Shown here: positions 51,849 to 61,627 of the stretch, one piece after another
How the letters are laid out: each line of letters starts with the position of its first letter
How positions within the stretch are numbered: the stretch's first letter is position 1
Assembly (NCBI GenBank): GCA_963844575.1
Contig: CAWJOU010000005.1
Location: 3,286,001 to 3,350,000 of the forward strand
Origin: DASZUK01 sp963844575
GTDB taxonomy: Bacteria; Actinomycetota; Acidimicrobiia; Acidimicrobiales; RAAP-2
Reading direction: 5' to 3'
Length of the DNA: 64,000 nucleotides
Notes under the pieces: generated by a model
What the model was told of the DNA's origin: nothing
What the model saw: only the letters and a program-made list of their open reading frames with translations
Databases searched by the model: none
Position numbers and translations under genes: made by a program

Positions 51849-52598
51849 ATGACAGATCGTGCGCTCCAACCCATCAACCGGCTTGACGCCGACTGGCGGG
51901 CGACCCGCCGGTCGGCGGCGTCGAAAGACGCGCTCCGGCAGCTCGCGGCGGCCGAGGACGTCGTCGCCGCCCTGGGCCTCGCCGACCTCGCCGACCTCGG
52001 CGACCTCGTCGACGCGCTCCGGCATCCGAAGGACGCGGCCGACCGGGCCCGGGCCGCCCGGGTCATCCAGGCGATGCTCCGCTCCCAGGCCGTCCACCCG
52101 CTCGTCCCCCGGGCGGTGCTCCAGGCCATCCTCCCCGGCCTCGTCTCGGTCGCTCGACGGCTCTCGTGGGGTGCCGGTGGCGACTGGAACGGCGGCGGCG
52201 CCTTCTTCGTCGACCTGTTGACGACGGCCTGGGAGGTCGTCGTCGAGTGGGCCGGCGACGACCGCGACTACGCCGTCCTCGATCTCCTGTCGGCCATCCG
52301 TTGCCGCCTCCGGCGCCAGCTCCTGATCCAGCGGGCCGGCCACGAACGCGTCGTGCCGGGTCTCGACGTCGACGCCCTCGCCCCCGTTCCCTGGCGCAAC
52401 GGCGGCTCCGACCTCGACGAGCTGGCCCGGACGATCGACGAGCTCGCCGGGAATGGCCTCGATCCGATCGATGCCGCCATCCTCTATGGCAACGGCGTCC
52501 TCGGGATGACGATCACCGAGCTCTCGCACATGACCGGGATGTCCCGTCGCCATCTCAGCGGAAGACGACAGCGGGCCCTGCAAGAAATCGTCGCCTGA
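51849..52598 (+). CDS. Sigma-70-region-4-like HTH protein
   Basis: A 249-aa protein, largely helical (AAEDVVAALGLADLADLGDLVDAL; WEVVVEWAGDDRDYAVLDLLSAIRCRLRR). The last ~55 aa resemble sigma region 4 (DPIDAAILYGNGVLGMTITELSHMTGMSRRHLSGRRQRALQEI). No region 2 is evident, so this is a DNA-binding regulator of uncertain type rather than a clear ECF sigma factor. ATG 51849; the longer frame from 51696 is unsupported. Lies upstream of two secreted/membrane-protein genes on the same strand. Confidence 0.65.
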   Translation: MTDRALQPINRLDADWRATRRSAASKDALRQLAAAEDVVAALGLADLADLGDLVDALRHPKDAADRARAARVIQAMLRSQAVHPLVPRAVLQAILPGLVSVARRLSWGAGGDWNGGGAFFVDLLTTAWEVVVEWAGDDRDYAVLDLLSAIRCRLRRQLLIQRAGHERVVPGLDVDALAPVPWRNGGSDLDELARTIDELAGNGLDPIDAAILYGNGVLGMTITELSHMTGMSRRHLSGRRQRALQEIVA

Positions 52599-52617
52599 GC
52601 CTACGTAATGTCTCGGC

Positions 52618-53394
52618 GTGCAGGGAACGGGCAATCCCTTCGGCAGTCCCGGGCGCTCCGGCGACTATCGGGGTCGTCCAGTGTGGTGGGCGGTCCTCGC
52701 CGTCGCGCTCGGCCTGATGGCCCTCGTGGCGACGATGTCGTTCACCGGGCACACCGGGCCGACCCGGGCGGTCGACGCCGGCCACGAGCGCCGGAGCACG
52801 TCGGCGAGCACGACGGGCGTGCGGTCGACGAGCGGTGGTCCGGCCGTACCGTCGCCGACGACCTCGCTCGCGACGCCTCCGGCGACCGCACCGCCTGGAA
52901 CAGGGCATTCGGTCGCTCCGCCGCCAACGACGGCCTCATCGACACCGCGCTGGACGACTGGTCCGACCGCCGGGACCACCCCCAGCTCGACGGGCGGTAC
53001 CGGCGCCAACCCGGCGCCCGTCGTCGCTCCCCCGACCGGCCTGTCGACCACCAGCCCGTCGACCAGCCCACCGGAGACGACCACGACGACGACCCTCCCC
53101 GCGGCCCGGACGTTCGCCGGCTACCTGGCGTACCCCGACGATGTGTCGGCGACGTACCAGACCGGCGGCGGGGGAACCGTTTCGGCCACCGCTACCTGGA
53201 CCGGAACACCGACACTTTCGCTTACGATCACATGCACAAGCCAGCATGTATCAAGAAATGGCGAATCTGGCATATCAGTAGCAGTTACCGATGACCACAG
53301 CCCGGGTGTTCCGTGTAACGTCACCCTCACCGAGCCCCCATCAGAGGAGGGGACGGTCTCATATTCGCTGTCGGTCTCGCTCGCTTCGAGCTGA
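52618..53394 (+). CDS. Membrane-anchored Ser/Thr/Pro-rich extracellular protein
   Basis: A 258-aa protein: an N-terminal helix (about 22-43, WWAVLAVALGLMALVATM), a long low-complexity Thr/Pro/Ser linker (about 55-165), and a C-terminal ~85-aa beta-rich domain (FAGYLAYPDDVSATYQTGG onward with two cysteines). The last part is noticeably AT-richer than its neighbours (53215-53290), which may reflect transfer. GTG 52618, no clear ribosome site; 20 bases after the HTH gene. No known function. Confidence 0.65.
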   Translation: MQGTGNPFGSPGRSGDYRGRPVWWAVLAVALGLMALVATMSFTGHTGPTRAVDAGHERRSTSASTTGVRSTSGGPAVPSPTTSLATPPATAPPGTGHSVAPPPTTASSTPRWTTGPTAGTTPSSTGGTGANPAPVVAPPTGLSTTSPSTSPPETTTTTTLPAARTFAGYLAYPDDVSATYQTGGGGTVSATATWTGTPTLSLTITCTSQHVSRNGESGISVAVTDDHSPGVPCNVTLTEPPSEEGTVSYSLSVSLASS

Positions 53395-53428
53395 CGGGCC
53401 CGCCAGCCGGTCACCGGGGGGGAAGACC

Positions 53429-56317
53429 GTGAGAGAGAACAAGACTGCCGACCTCGTCGTCGGGATCGCCGCCGCCGTATTGATCTTCGCCGCCGTACCG
53501 GCCGCGCTGCTCGTCCTCGTCGGGCTGCCGGATCCGATGCGCGCCGGCGACGCCCACTTCTGGTCCGGCCACCACGGCTTCGACGGACTGGGCGTCGTGG
53601 CCTGGGTGGCCTGGGCCGCCTGCTGCGGTCCGTTGCTCGCGGCCGTCGTCCGCAAGGTCCGTCGTCGCGACGTCGTGGCGACCGGCCGAGCGCCGACGCC
53701 GGAATGGCTGGCCAGCTGCATCGCCGCCGCCGTCCTCGCCGTCGGCTCCGTTGTCCTCTCGACCGGCGTGATCGCCGGAGCCGCCGATCACGGCGGCGGA
53801 GTCGGTCGTCCCCACACGACGCATGCGGCGCTGTCCGTTCCGGCACCGGTATCACCCGCTGGCGCCGGTCCGGCACCGGTGTCGGCCGCCGCCCCCCCGC
53901 CGTCGGCGGAACCCGACACGACGACCACGGGTGCGGACCCGGCCAACCCCAGCACCCCGGTCCGTTACACCGTCGAAGAGGGCGACTCGCTGTGGTCGAT
54001 CGCCGAGCGCTTCTACGACGACGGCAGCGAGTGGTCGGCCATCGCGCAAGCCAACCTCAGTCAGATCATGGACGACGGCACCCGCTTCGTCGACCCCAGC
54101 CTCATCCAGCCCGGATGGGTGCTGACGCTCCCGGCCGACCCGGCGGCGGCAATGGCCGCGACGACCCCCGCGACGGCAACGGTGGCGGCGGCCCCATCGA
54201 CGACCCCGGCGACGACGCCGGCACCGACATCGGCCCGGCCGCCCATGGGCCCGCCAGAGCATTCACGCCTGGTGGCCCGACCGACGTCCGCCGTGCCTGC
54301 CACCCTCACGGGCGCCGGCGGAGACCGCGGGCGTCGGGGATCCGAGCGGCGACGTGGACGGAAGCCGGCCGGCTCGCCCGGACCGATCCCGCTACCGGAG
54401 CTGGCCGCCCTCGGCGTGGGTGTCGTGTTGGCGGCGGCGATGGCCCGCCGGGCTCGGCGAGTACGCCACTTGGCCTCGTCGACTCGGTCGGAAGGGGAGG
54501 CCACGGTGGACCTGTCGGAGGCGGCCGCGGGGACGGCGGCCGACCTGGTGCCGTTCGAGGACGCGCCGGTGCTGGCCTGGTTGGAGGCCGCCAACCGTCA
54601 CCTAACGGGCGCGCTGAACGCCAGCGGGCGGGTCGATGACGCGCCGCCGGCCCGCCTCGTCCGCGTCGGGTCCGACGGCGTCGAGGTCCGGCTGCGGCGG
54701 TCGGTCACGTGGGCGCCGCCGGGCTGGGTGCTCGAGCAGGAGGGATCGTCGTGGCGACTGCCGGCCAGCCTGGAGCTGGCGGACGTCGGGCGCGGTGGCC
54801 GCCGGTCGACACCTTGGCTGCCGGTGCTGCTGCCGGTCGGGACGAACGACGACGGCACGTGGCTGGTGCCGATCGGTCCCGGCGACTGCGTCCCGGTCAT
54901 CGGCCCCGAAGCCGACGCCCTCGTACGGACCATGCGGATGGCCGTCGAGAGCTGGGCATGGTCGGAGCTGGTGACGGTGACCGACGACCCGTCGCAGGTG
55001 CCGGACGACCCGTCGGCGTCGGCGACCGGGCCAGATGACGAGGCGGCCCTGACCATCGTCGGCCGGCCGGAGGACGGGCCGCCCGGGCCACGCGTGTTGT
55101 TCGTCGGCGACCCGGCGTCACTCTCGACTTCGGCCGCCGCCCGTTGCTCGGTGGTCACCACCCTTCCGGTGCCGGCGACCGACCTGACGGTGATGGTGGA
55201 TGCCACCGCGGCGTCACTCCATCCGCTCGGGGTGACGGTACGGCCGGACCTCCTCGACCACGACCGGCACGCCGCGGTATCGGAGATGCTCGCCGTCGGA
55301 CGGACCGAGCCGAGCTCCCGGACCGTGGTCGGTCGGCGACCGGTGACCCGACGGGTGGGCGCCGAAGCATCAGACGCCTCGCCGAGATCAGACGGCGACC
55401 AGAACCGGGAGCCGCGTTCGGGCGACGATCCAGCCGCCGAGCCGGCCGGTGTCGGCGTAGGACCGACACCGCTCCGGCCGGGGCCGGTTGACGTGCGACT
55501 GCTCACGGCCGTGCCCCGCCTGGACGGGTTGGCGACCGAGCTGGCCCCGAAGCGGGCCCGGCGGGCGGTCGAGCTGGTGGCGTACCTCGCCCTCCACCAC
55601 CCCGAGCCGGTGACGAGCGATCGGCTCCGGACCCGCGTCCTCGGGTCGGCCGACGCCGACGCGGCGGCGAAGACGCTCTTCAACACGGCGGGGGTGGCCC
55701 GCCGGGCGATGGGCCGCGACGTCGCCGGCCAGCCCCTGTTCCCGCCGGCGACGAAAGGGAGCCACTACCGGATCTCGGCGCTCGTGTCGACGGACGTCGG
55801 TCGGGTGGCCGCGCTGGTCGACGCGGCCGACGCCGCCGCCGCCGACGCCGACCGGGTCATCGCCTGCCTGCGGGCCGCGCTCGGCCTGGTCGAGGGCGAG
55901 CCGCTGGCCCGCACCCTGTCCGGCTACAGCTGGTGGCAGGCCGAAGGCCACGAACAGCGGGTGGCGGCGACGCTGGTGGACGCCGCCTGCCGGCTCGTCC
56001 CGTTGGCCACTGCGGCCGGCCACTTCGACCTCGCCACCTGGGCGGTCGCCCAGGCCCGACTGGTCGAGCCGTACAGCGAGGCCCTCTCGCGGGCGGCGAT
56101 GCAGGTCGCGGCCGACCTCGGCGATCCCGACCGGCTCCGGCGGGAGTGGCAGGAATGCCTGCGCCGGGCGGACGAGCTCGACCCCGGCAGCCTCCCGTCC
56201 GCGGCCACCGAGCGGCGCTACACCGAGCTGTGCCGGGGGCTCCCGGATCAGGCCAGCTTGGCGGCGATCGACGACGCACCACGCAGGACGGTGCCGTCGG
56301 CACCGGCCGCGCTGTAG
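53429..56317 (+). CDS. Large membrane protein with LysM and C-terminal BTAD domain
   Basis: A 962-aa protein. Two N-terminal membrane helices (about 8-32 and 45-68) and a third near 92-115, an extracytoplasmic LysM domain at about 180-230 (RYTVEEGDSLWSIAERFYDD, IQPGWVLTLP), a Pro/Thr linker, and another helix near 320-340 (PLPELAALGVGVVLAAAMA). A large cytoplasmic region follows, ending in a winged-helix plus BTAD module (about 690-940: ARRAVELVAYLALHHPEPVTSDRLRTRVLG; LEVEPY-like LVEPYSEALSRAAMQVAADLGD). It could link peptidoglycan binding to gene control. GTG 53429 with a GGGGGGGAAG site. The 3' end overlaps the convergent ddl gene by 70 bases. Confidence 0.8.
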   Translation: MRENKTADLVVGIAAAVLIFAAVPAALLVLVGLPDPMRAGDAHFWSGHHGFDGLGVVAWVAWAACCGPLLAAVVRKVRRRDVVATGRAPTPEWLASCIAAAVLAVGSVVLSTGVIAGAADHGGGVGRPHTTHAALSVPAPVSPAGAGPAPVSAAAPPPSAEPDTTTTGADPANPSTPVRYTVEEGDSLWSIAERFYDDGSEWSAIAQANLSQIMDDGTRFVDPSLIQPGWVLTLPADPAAAMAATTPATATVAAAPSTTPATTPAPTSARPPMGPPEHSRLVARPTSAVPATLTGAGGDRGRRGSERRRGRKPAGSPGPIPLPELAALGVGVVLAAAMARRARRVRHLASSTRSEGEATVDLSEAAAGTAADLVPFEDAPVLAWLEAANRHLTGALNASGRVDDAPPARLVRVGSDGVEVRLRRSVTWAPPGWVLEQEGSSWRLPASLELADVGRGGRRSTPWLPVLLPVGTNDDGTWLVPIGPGDCVPVIGPEADALVRTMRMAVESWAWSELVTVTDDPSQVPDDPSASATGPDDEAALTIVGRPEDGPPGPRVLFVGDPASLSTSAAARCSVVTTLPVPATDLTVMVDATAASLHPLGVTVRPDLLDHDRHAAVSEMLAVGRTEPSSRTVVGRRPVTRRVGAEASDASPRSDGDQNREPRSGDDPAAEPAGVGVGPTPLRPGPVDVRLLTAVPRLDGLATELAPKRARRAVELVAYLALHHPEPVTSDRLRTRVLGSADADAAAKTLFNTAGVARRAMGRDVAGQPLFPPATKGSHYRISALVSTDVGRVAALVDAADAAAADADRVIACLRAALGLVEGEPLARTLSGYSWWQAEGHEQRVAATLVDAACRLVPLATAAGHFDLATWAVAQARLVEPYSEALSRAAMQVAADLGDPDRLRREWQECLRRADELDPGSLPSAATERRYTELCRGLPDQASLAAIDDAPRRTVPSAPAAL

Positions 56318-57375
56318 ACGTGCGTCGGCCGCTCGCGGGCCTCGGCGATCAGGTCGCCGAGCAGCGTGCCGAACGGCACGGCTGGGTCGATCCACAGGTA
56401 CCGGGCGAGCGAGCCGGGGATCGTGTTGACCTCGTTGACGACGAGCTCGTCGCCGTCGGACAGGAAGTCGATACGGGCAACGCCGCGGACCCCCGCGAGC
56501 CCGGCGACCTCGGTGGCGGCCTGGCGGAGCGTCGCCTCGAGGCGGCCGTCGATCTCGGCCGGCAGCTGCCGCGGCGCGCTGGCCATGCCCTCGCCGCCGA
56601 CGTACTTGTCGGCGTAGCCGAGGATCTCCGGCTCGCCGGCCGCGCCACCGGCCCGGGGCGTCCGCAGCGGTCGTTCGATCGCCGACAGCTGCAACGCGGG
56701 CCAGCTCCGCACGCCGATCTGCAGGTCGAAGAAGCCGGGTCGGTACGGCTCGAGGACCGCGCCGGCCCGCAGGTGCTGGTTCGCACCGAGCCGGGCCCGG
56801 GCGGTGGCCAGGTCGGCGACGACCTCGATGCCGATCGACGACCCGCCGAAGCGGGGCTTCACGATGTACGGGCCGTCGAAGCCGACGTCCTCGGTCCGCT
56901 CGTCCAGGGCGACACGAGGCAGCGTCGGCAGGCCGGCGGCGGCGATGACGGCGCCGAACGCCAGCTTGTCCATGCCGATCGCCGCGCCGGCCACCGTCGG
57001 GCCGGTGTAGCGGATCCCGGCCAGGTCGAGCGCGGCCTGCAGGGAGCCGTCCTCGCCGGGGCCGCCGTGGCAGCAGACGACGGCGACGTCGACGGCCGAC
57101 GGCCGGGACTTGCCGAACCGCCCGCCCTCGGCGACGAACCCGCCCTCGGTCCCGAGCCCGAAGCGGAGCGGCGTCGACCCCCGCGGCACGCCGTCGAGGA
57201 AGCCGGTCGCCTCGAGCGTCGGGTCGACCTCGTACCACTCCCCGACCTTCGTCCAGTAGAGCGCCCGCGGCGCCGCGCCGGCGCGGGCCAGCTCGCGAGC
57301 GGCCTGGAGGCCGGTGAGGACACTGACGTCGTGCTCGGGCGACGGCCCCCCGAAGATGACGGCCACATCGGACAA
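56248..57375 (-). CDS. ddl: D-alanine--D-alanine ligase
   Basis: A 375-aa ATP-grasp enzyme making D-Ala-D-Ala for peptidoglycan. VAVIFGGPSPEHDVSVLTG N-terminal motif, CCHGGPGEDGSLQAALDLAGIRYTGP, MDKLAFGAVIAAAGLP, YIVKPRFGGSSIGIEVV (ATP site), and VARIDFLSDGDELVVNEVNTIPGSL (metal site). TTG 57375 is chosen because AGGGAG lies 7 bases upstream; GTG 57366 is an alternative. Downstream of the murF-like gene, as in many dcw-type clusters. Confidence 0.93.
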   Translation of the reverse strand: MSDVAVIFGGPSPEHDVSVLTGLQAARELARAGAAPRALYWTKVGEWYEVDPTLEATGFLDGVPRGSTPLRFGLGTEGGFVAEGGRFGKSRPSAVDVAVVCCHGGPGEDGSLQAALDLAGIRYTGPTVAGAAIGMDKLAFGAVIAAAGLPTLPRVALDERTEDVGFDGPYIVKPRFGGSSIGIEVVADLATARARLGANQHLRAGAVLEPYRPGFFDLQIGVRSWPALQLSAIERPLRTPRAGGAAGEPEILGYADKYVGGEGMASAPRQLPAEIDGRLEATLRQAATEVAGLAGVRGVARIDFLSDGDELVVNEVNTIPGSLARYLWIDPAVPFGTLLGDLIAEARERPTHVYSAAGADGTVLRGASSIAAKLA

Positions 57376-57421
57376 GATCGTGCTCCCTACTCCCGCTGGT
57401 CGGCTCCCGTCCCGGGAACGG

Positions 57422-58985
57422 TCAAGGGTAGTGGTCCGGGAGGTCGTTCTCGTAGAGGACGGCGTCGTCCGGGCCGAGATGGGTCCGCACCCAGGTGACG
57501 GCCTGCTCCCGGGTCCGGACGACGACTGGGCGGAGGGGGGCCGCCCCCCGGAGCAGCGCCCGGTGGTTCGTCCGGCCGACGACGACGAAGTCGGTGGCGA
57601 CGTCGCAGGCCGCGGTGGCGAACGCCTCGTTCTCCGGCCGCTGCCGCGGACCGAGCTCGACCATCCCGGGCGTCACGACGACCCGGCGGCGGCTGACCGG
57701 CGCCGCGGCCAGCAAGGCCAGGGCGGCCTGGGCGCCGGCCGGGTTCGAGTTGAACGTGTCGTCGATGACGAGCACGCCGGACGGCGCCTGGGCCGACGTC
57801 AGCCGGTTCGGGATCGGCCGCACCGCGGCGAGCCGGTCGGCCAGCTGCTCGGCCGCCACGCCGAGCCGGAGGGCGACCGCGATCGCGCAGGCCAGGTTCG
57901 TCGGCTGCACGCCGCCGTCGACGGGGACGTCGGTGGCCACCTCCCGGCCCGCCACCGTCACCGTGACCGTCCCGTCCCCTCGGGCGACACAGACGTCGGC
58001 GGCCCGGTCGACGGCCGAGCAACGGACGACGTCGCGCCCGCTGCCGTCGCCGGCCAGCCGGTCGGCCAGCGCGGCCAGCCGCGCGTCGTCGACGTTCAAG
58101 ACGACGGTCGACGACCGCTCGGTGATCTCGGCCTTGGCCCGGACGATCTCGTCCTCGCTGCCGAACCGCTCGAGGTGCACCGGGCCGATGGCCGTGATGA
58201 CGGCCAGGTTCGGCGGGCACCAGCGGCACAGGTCGCGGATCTCGCCCGGCCCGTACGTGCCCATCTCGGCGACGAAGACCTCTGCGCCGTCGGTCAGGTT
58301 CTCGTTGATCGCCCGGGCGAGCCCGGCCCGGTTGTTGAACGACGCCGGCGTGGCGACGACCGCCCGGGTGCCGGCGAGCAGATGGGCGACGTGGTTCTTG
58401 GTCGACGTCTTGCCGTACGAGCCGGTGATGGCGACGACGACCGGGTCGACGCGGCGCAGGCGGTTCTCGGCCGCGTCGACGAACCGGCCGGACAGTCGCC
58501 GTTCGACCGGTGCCATCACCGCGCAGGCCGCGTCGACGAGCGCCGGGACGGCGATGACGCCACCGGCCGTGAAGATGGCCGGGGCGCCGAGCAGCACGCC
58601 GGCCACGACGACGACGGCCTGCAGGACCAACCACACCGCGGCCAACGACCGCAGCCGCCGGGTGACGACGAGCTTCGACGTCCGACCACGCAGCGAGAGG
58701 TGCAGCGGCCCGACGACCGCGACCGCGGTCGGCGCCAACGCGGCACAGCGGCCAGCGGGCCGAGAGCACGACGCCGGCCAGCGCCACCGCCAGCAGGGCC
58801 ACGTTGCCGGGTTCGCTGGTCCACCATCGGATGGCGAACCGGCTCGTCGCGCCGTCGAGGTAGTGCTCGCGCTGGGCCACCCGGAGCCAACGGAGGCCGG
58901 CCGGGCCGAGGGCCAGCACCGAGACCGCGACGGCCACCCACATCGCCGGGCCACCGGCCTCGTTCCACACCGCGGCAACCGTCAT
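57422..58985 (-). pseudogene. murF: MurF-like Mur ligase with N-terminal membrane helices, frameshifted
   Basis: A Mur-ligase (UDP-MurNAc-tripeptide--D-Ala-D-Ala ligase type). VVAITGSYGKTSTKNHVAHLL (P-loop), NNRAGLARAINENL, MGTYGPGEIRDLC, VIDDTFNSNPAGAQAAL and PGMVELG are all present. The first ~130 aa carry membrane helices (MTVAAVWNEAGG start; AVALAGVVLSARWPL). This N-terminal part is in another frame: an extra base near 58745 breaks the gene, and the span (1564) is one more than a multiple of three. Dropping it joins WPL to AALAPTAVAVV. Sequencing error or real mutation cannot be told apart. ATG 58985 overlaps the hydrolase stop (ATGA). Confidence 0.78.
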
Positions 58986-59839
58986 CCGAGCAGCTCGTCT
59001 ACCGCGGCTCGGAGGGTCCCGGGCACCGTCAACGGGGTCAGGTGGCCGGCCCCCGGGCACACCGTCACCTGCGCGTCGGCCAGTAGACCGGCGGCCCGTT
59101 CGGCGACGGTCAACGGCACGTCCCGGTCGTCGTCCCCCCAGACCAACCGCACCGGGCAGTCGATCGCCGCGAGCTGTTCCTCGTACGTCTCGCCGACCGA
59201 CCGGACGAGGACTTGGCGCATGATGCCTTCGGCGGCCCGGTAGTCGGCCGAGCCGTGCTGCTGGCGGGCCCGCTCCATGCGGTCGTCCCCGATCACGCCG
59301 ATCCGATGGAAGGCCCTGACGAGCCGGAAGCCCGGTGACGGTCGGCGGCCCGGGCCGGTCCGCAGCAGCGGCACGCCGGTCAGCACGAGCGACCGCACCA
59401 GCTCGGGGCGGGACGCGGCCAGGCAGACGGCGACGCGGCCGCCGAACGAATGGCCGAGGACGACGACCGGGGTGGCCAGCTCGCCCTCGTCGAGCATCGC
59501 CGCCACCCGAGCGGCGTACGCCGCCGCGCCCCACGGCTCCAGCGGTGGTGGCGTCGCGCCGAAGCCCGGCAGGTCGACGGCCACCGCGTCGAGGGCTCCG
59601 CCGCCAAGAGCTGGACCGCCAAGAGCTGGACCGCCAAGAGCTGGACCGCCAAGAGCTGGACCGCCAAGAGCTGGACCGCCAAGAGCTGGACCGCCAAGAG
59701 CTGGACCGCCGTCGGAGGCCCGGACGACCGCGTCGAAGTCTCGATGGGTCCGGGCCCACCCGTGCAGGGCGAGCACTCGGGCCGGTGGCGAGCCGGTCGC
59801 GCTGCCGAACAGGGCACCGCCGGCAAACGTCTGCAGCAT
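58982..59839 (-). CDS. Alpha/beta hydrolase with an internal five-residue repeat
   Basis: A 285-aa hydrolase. LALHGWARTHRDFDAV (oxyanion strand), VAVDLPGFGATPPP, nucleophile elbow GHSFGGRVAV, acid near VWGDDDRD, and histidine in CPGAGHLTPLTVP. Between the oxyanion strand and the next strand lies a run of seven Leu-Gly-Gly-Pro-Ala-type units encoded by a 15-bp minisatellite, probably a flexible loop near the active-site entrance. The ATG 59839 reading (MLQTFAGGALFGSATG) is preferred to the much longer open frame. First gene of a minus-strand run hydrolase-murF-ddl. Confidence 0.83.
   Translation of the reverse strand: MLQTFAGGALFGSATGSPPARVLALHGWARTHRDFDAVVRASDGGPALGGPALGGPALGGPALGGPALGGPALGGPALGGGALDAVAVDLPGFGATPPPLEPWGAAAYAARVAAMLDEGELATPVVVLGHSFGGRVAVCLAASRPELVRSLVLTGVPLLRTGPGRRPSPGFRLVRAFHRIGVIGDDRMERARQQHGSADYRAAEGIMRQVLVRSVGETYEEQLAAIDCPVRLVWGDDDRDVPLTVAERAAGLLADAQVTVCPGAGHLTPLTVPGTLRAAVDELLG
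59600..59709. repeat. Seven-copy 15-bp minisatellite
   Basis: Seven near-perfect tandem copies of CCGCCAAGAGCTGGA (AAGAGCTGGA starts at 59606, 59621, 59636, 59651, 59666, 59681 and 59696). The 15-bp period keeps the hydrolase frame whatever the copy number. Confidence 0.95.
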
Positions 59840-59926
59840 CCGGTCCACCCTACCGACCGCCGTCTCCGACCCGGGTGTTCCGTTCACCCGGCGCCGCCGA
59901 CCCAGCCGGTCGGTAGGTTTGCACCG

Positions 59927-61612
59927 GTGGGGTCCTCGATCGAGAGCACGGTCGGCCTGACGGCCGCCCAGCGGGACGCGGTCGTCGCCGACGACCCCGT
60001 TCTCTGCGTTCTGGCCGGGGCCGGCACCGGGAAGACCCGGGTCCTGACCCTCCGGGTGGCCCGCCGGGCCGATGACCGGTCGGTCCGGGCCGACCGGGTC
60101 CTCGTCTGCACGTTCAGCCGGAAGGCAGCGGACGAGCTCCGGCGCCGGCTGTGGTCCCTCGGCGTCGGCGACGTCCGCGCCGGCACGTTCCACCGGACCG
60201 CGCTCGGGCTGCTCCGCCAGTACCAGGCCGACCGGGGCAGACCGGCCCCGTCGGTGCTGCCCGACCGGCGGGCGCTGCTGGCCGACGTGCTCGGCGACCC
60301 GGTCGGCGGCGGCGGCCCCCGTCGGCGGCCCGACGGACGGCGGCTCCCGCGGGTCGTCCAGGTCGACGGCGAGATCAGCTGGGCGAAGGCCCGGCTGATC
60401 GGCCCGGAGTCCTATGAGGAGGAGGCCCGGCGCCACCACCGCCGACCGGCGGCCGGGACGGCCAAGATGGCCGACCTGTACGGCCGCTACGAGGCGGCCC
60501 GGCACCGGCAGGGGGCGCTCGACTTCGACGACCTGCTGTGGCGGGCGGCCGACGTGCTGGCCGAGGACCCGACGTTCGCGGCCGCCGTCCGCTGGCGGAA
60601 CCGCCACGTCTTCGTCGACGAGATGCAGGACGTCAACCCGGCGCAGTTCCGGTTCCTCCGCCTGCTGGTCGGTGACGACCCGGACCTCTTCGTCGTCGGT
60701 GACCCGAACCAGTCCGTCTACGGCTGGAACGGCGCCGACCCGTCGCTCCTCGACCGCTTGCCCGCGACGTTCCCGGGCACCCGCGTCCTCCGGCTCGACG
60801 AGAACCACCGCTGCTCCCCGCAGGTCGTCGCGGTCGCGTCGGCCGCGCTCGGACTGTCCGGGGCGACCAGCCCGACGAGCAGCCGCCCCGACGGCGTCGT
60901 CCCCCGGGTCACCGAGCACGCCACCGACGCCGACGAGGCCCAGTGGGTGGCCCGGCAGGTCTGGACGGCCCACCGGCCGGGGCGCCGGTGGGCCGAGCTG
61001 GCGGTGCTCGCCCGCACCAACGGGCAGCTGGCCGCGCTGACCGACGCGCTGAGCGCCGAACGGGTGCCGTACCGGCTGGCCGGCGGCTCGCTCGGGCCGG
61101 CCAGCGACCTCCGCGCCCGGCGGACGGCCTCGGGCACGCTCGCCGTCCAACCGGTCGACGATCACGACGGGCCCGGCAGCGCCGGTTTTGGCAGCGACGG
61201 TCCAGGCGACACAGGCGAAGCCCCCGAAGATGCCGACGCGGTCACGCTGACGACGTTCCACCGGGCCAAGGGCCTGCAGTGGCCGGCCGTCTTCGTCGTC
61301 GGGCTCTCCGACGGGCTCGTGCCGATCGCCTCCGCACGATCGTCCGGCCCGCTGGACGAGGAGCGACGACTGCTCTACGTCGCGCTGACGAGGGCCGAGA
61401 TCGAGCTGACGTGCTCGTGGGCCCGCCATGCCGACGCCCGGTCGGCGGCCGACGGCGTCCCGTCCCGGTCGGCGTCACCGTGGCTGGGCGACGTCGTCCG
61501 GGTCTGCCGCGACCTCGACACCGACGCCGCACCGGCCGATCCCGACCAGGTCGCCGTCCGGCTGGCCGAGCTGCGGACCCGGCTCGGGGCCGCCGACCCG
61601 GCGGCCGGGTAG
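59927..61612 (+). CDS. UvrD/PcrA-type superfamily 1 DNA helicase
   Basis: A 561-aa helicase. Motif Q/I: LTAAQRDAV and LAGAGTGKTRVLTLRVA; Ia TFSRKAADELRRR; II VDEMQDVNPAQF; III VGDPNQSVYGWNGADP; IV LDENHRCSPQVV; V TTFHRAKGLQWPAVFVVGLSDGLVP; VI RRLLYVALTRAEI. It is shorter than PcrA/UvrD (about 720 aa) because the 2B region between motifs IV and V is reduced, and it lacks the C-terminal HRDC of mycobacterial UvrD2. GTG 59927; the frame further upstream runs through the minisatellite on the opposite strand and is not coding. Confidence 0.9.
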   Translation: MGSSIESTVGLTAAQRDAVVADDPVLCVLAGAGTGKTRVLTLRVARRADDRSVRADRVLVCTFSRKAADELRRRLWSLGVGDVRAGTFHRTALGLLRQYQADRGRPAPSVLPDRRALLADVLGDPVGGGGPRRRPDGRRLPRVVQVDGEISWAKARLIGPESYEEEARRHHRRPAAGTAKMADLYGRYEAARHRQGALDFDDLLWRAADVLAEDPTFAAAVRWRNRHVFVDEMQDVNPAQFRFLRLLVGDDPDLFVVGDPNQSVYGWNGADPSLLDRLPATFPGTRVLRLDENHRCSPQVVAVASAALGLSGATSPTSSRPDGVVPRVTEHATDADEAQWVARQVWTAHRPGRRWAELAVLARTNGQLAALTDALSAERVPYRLAGGSLGPASDLRARRTASGTLAVQPVDDHDGPGSAGFGSDGPGDTGEAPEDADAVTLTTFHRAKGLQWPAVFVVGLSDGLVPIASARSSGPLDEERRLLYVALTRAEIELTCSWARHADARSAADGVPSRSASPWLGDVVRVCRDLDTDAAPADPDQVAVRLAELRTRLGAADPAAG

Positions 61613-61627
61613 CGTCGGCCGGCAGCG

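Noticed and set aside
59600..59709. Possible CRISPR array
   Set aside because: Direct tandem 15-bp units without spacers; coding in frame.
59450..59926. Upstream extension of the helicase frame through the minisatellite (repeating AKSWT units)
   Set aside because: Opposite strand encodes the hydrolase with intact catalytic residues; the helicase begins with its own GTG at 59927.
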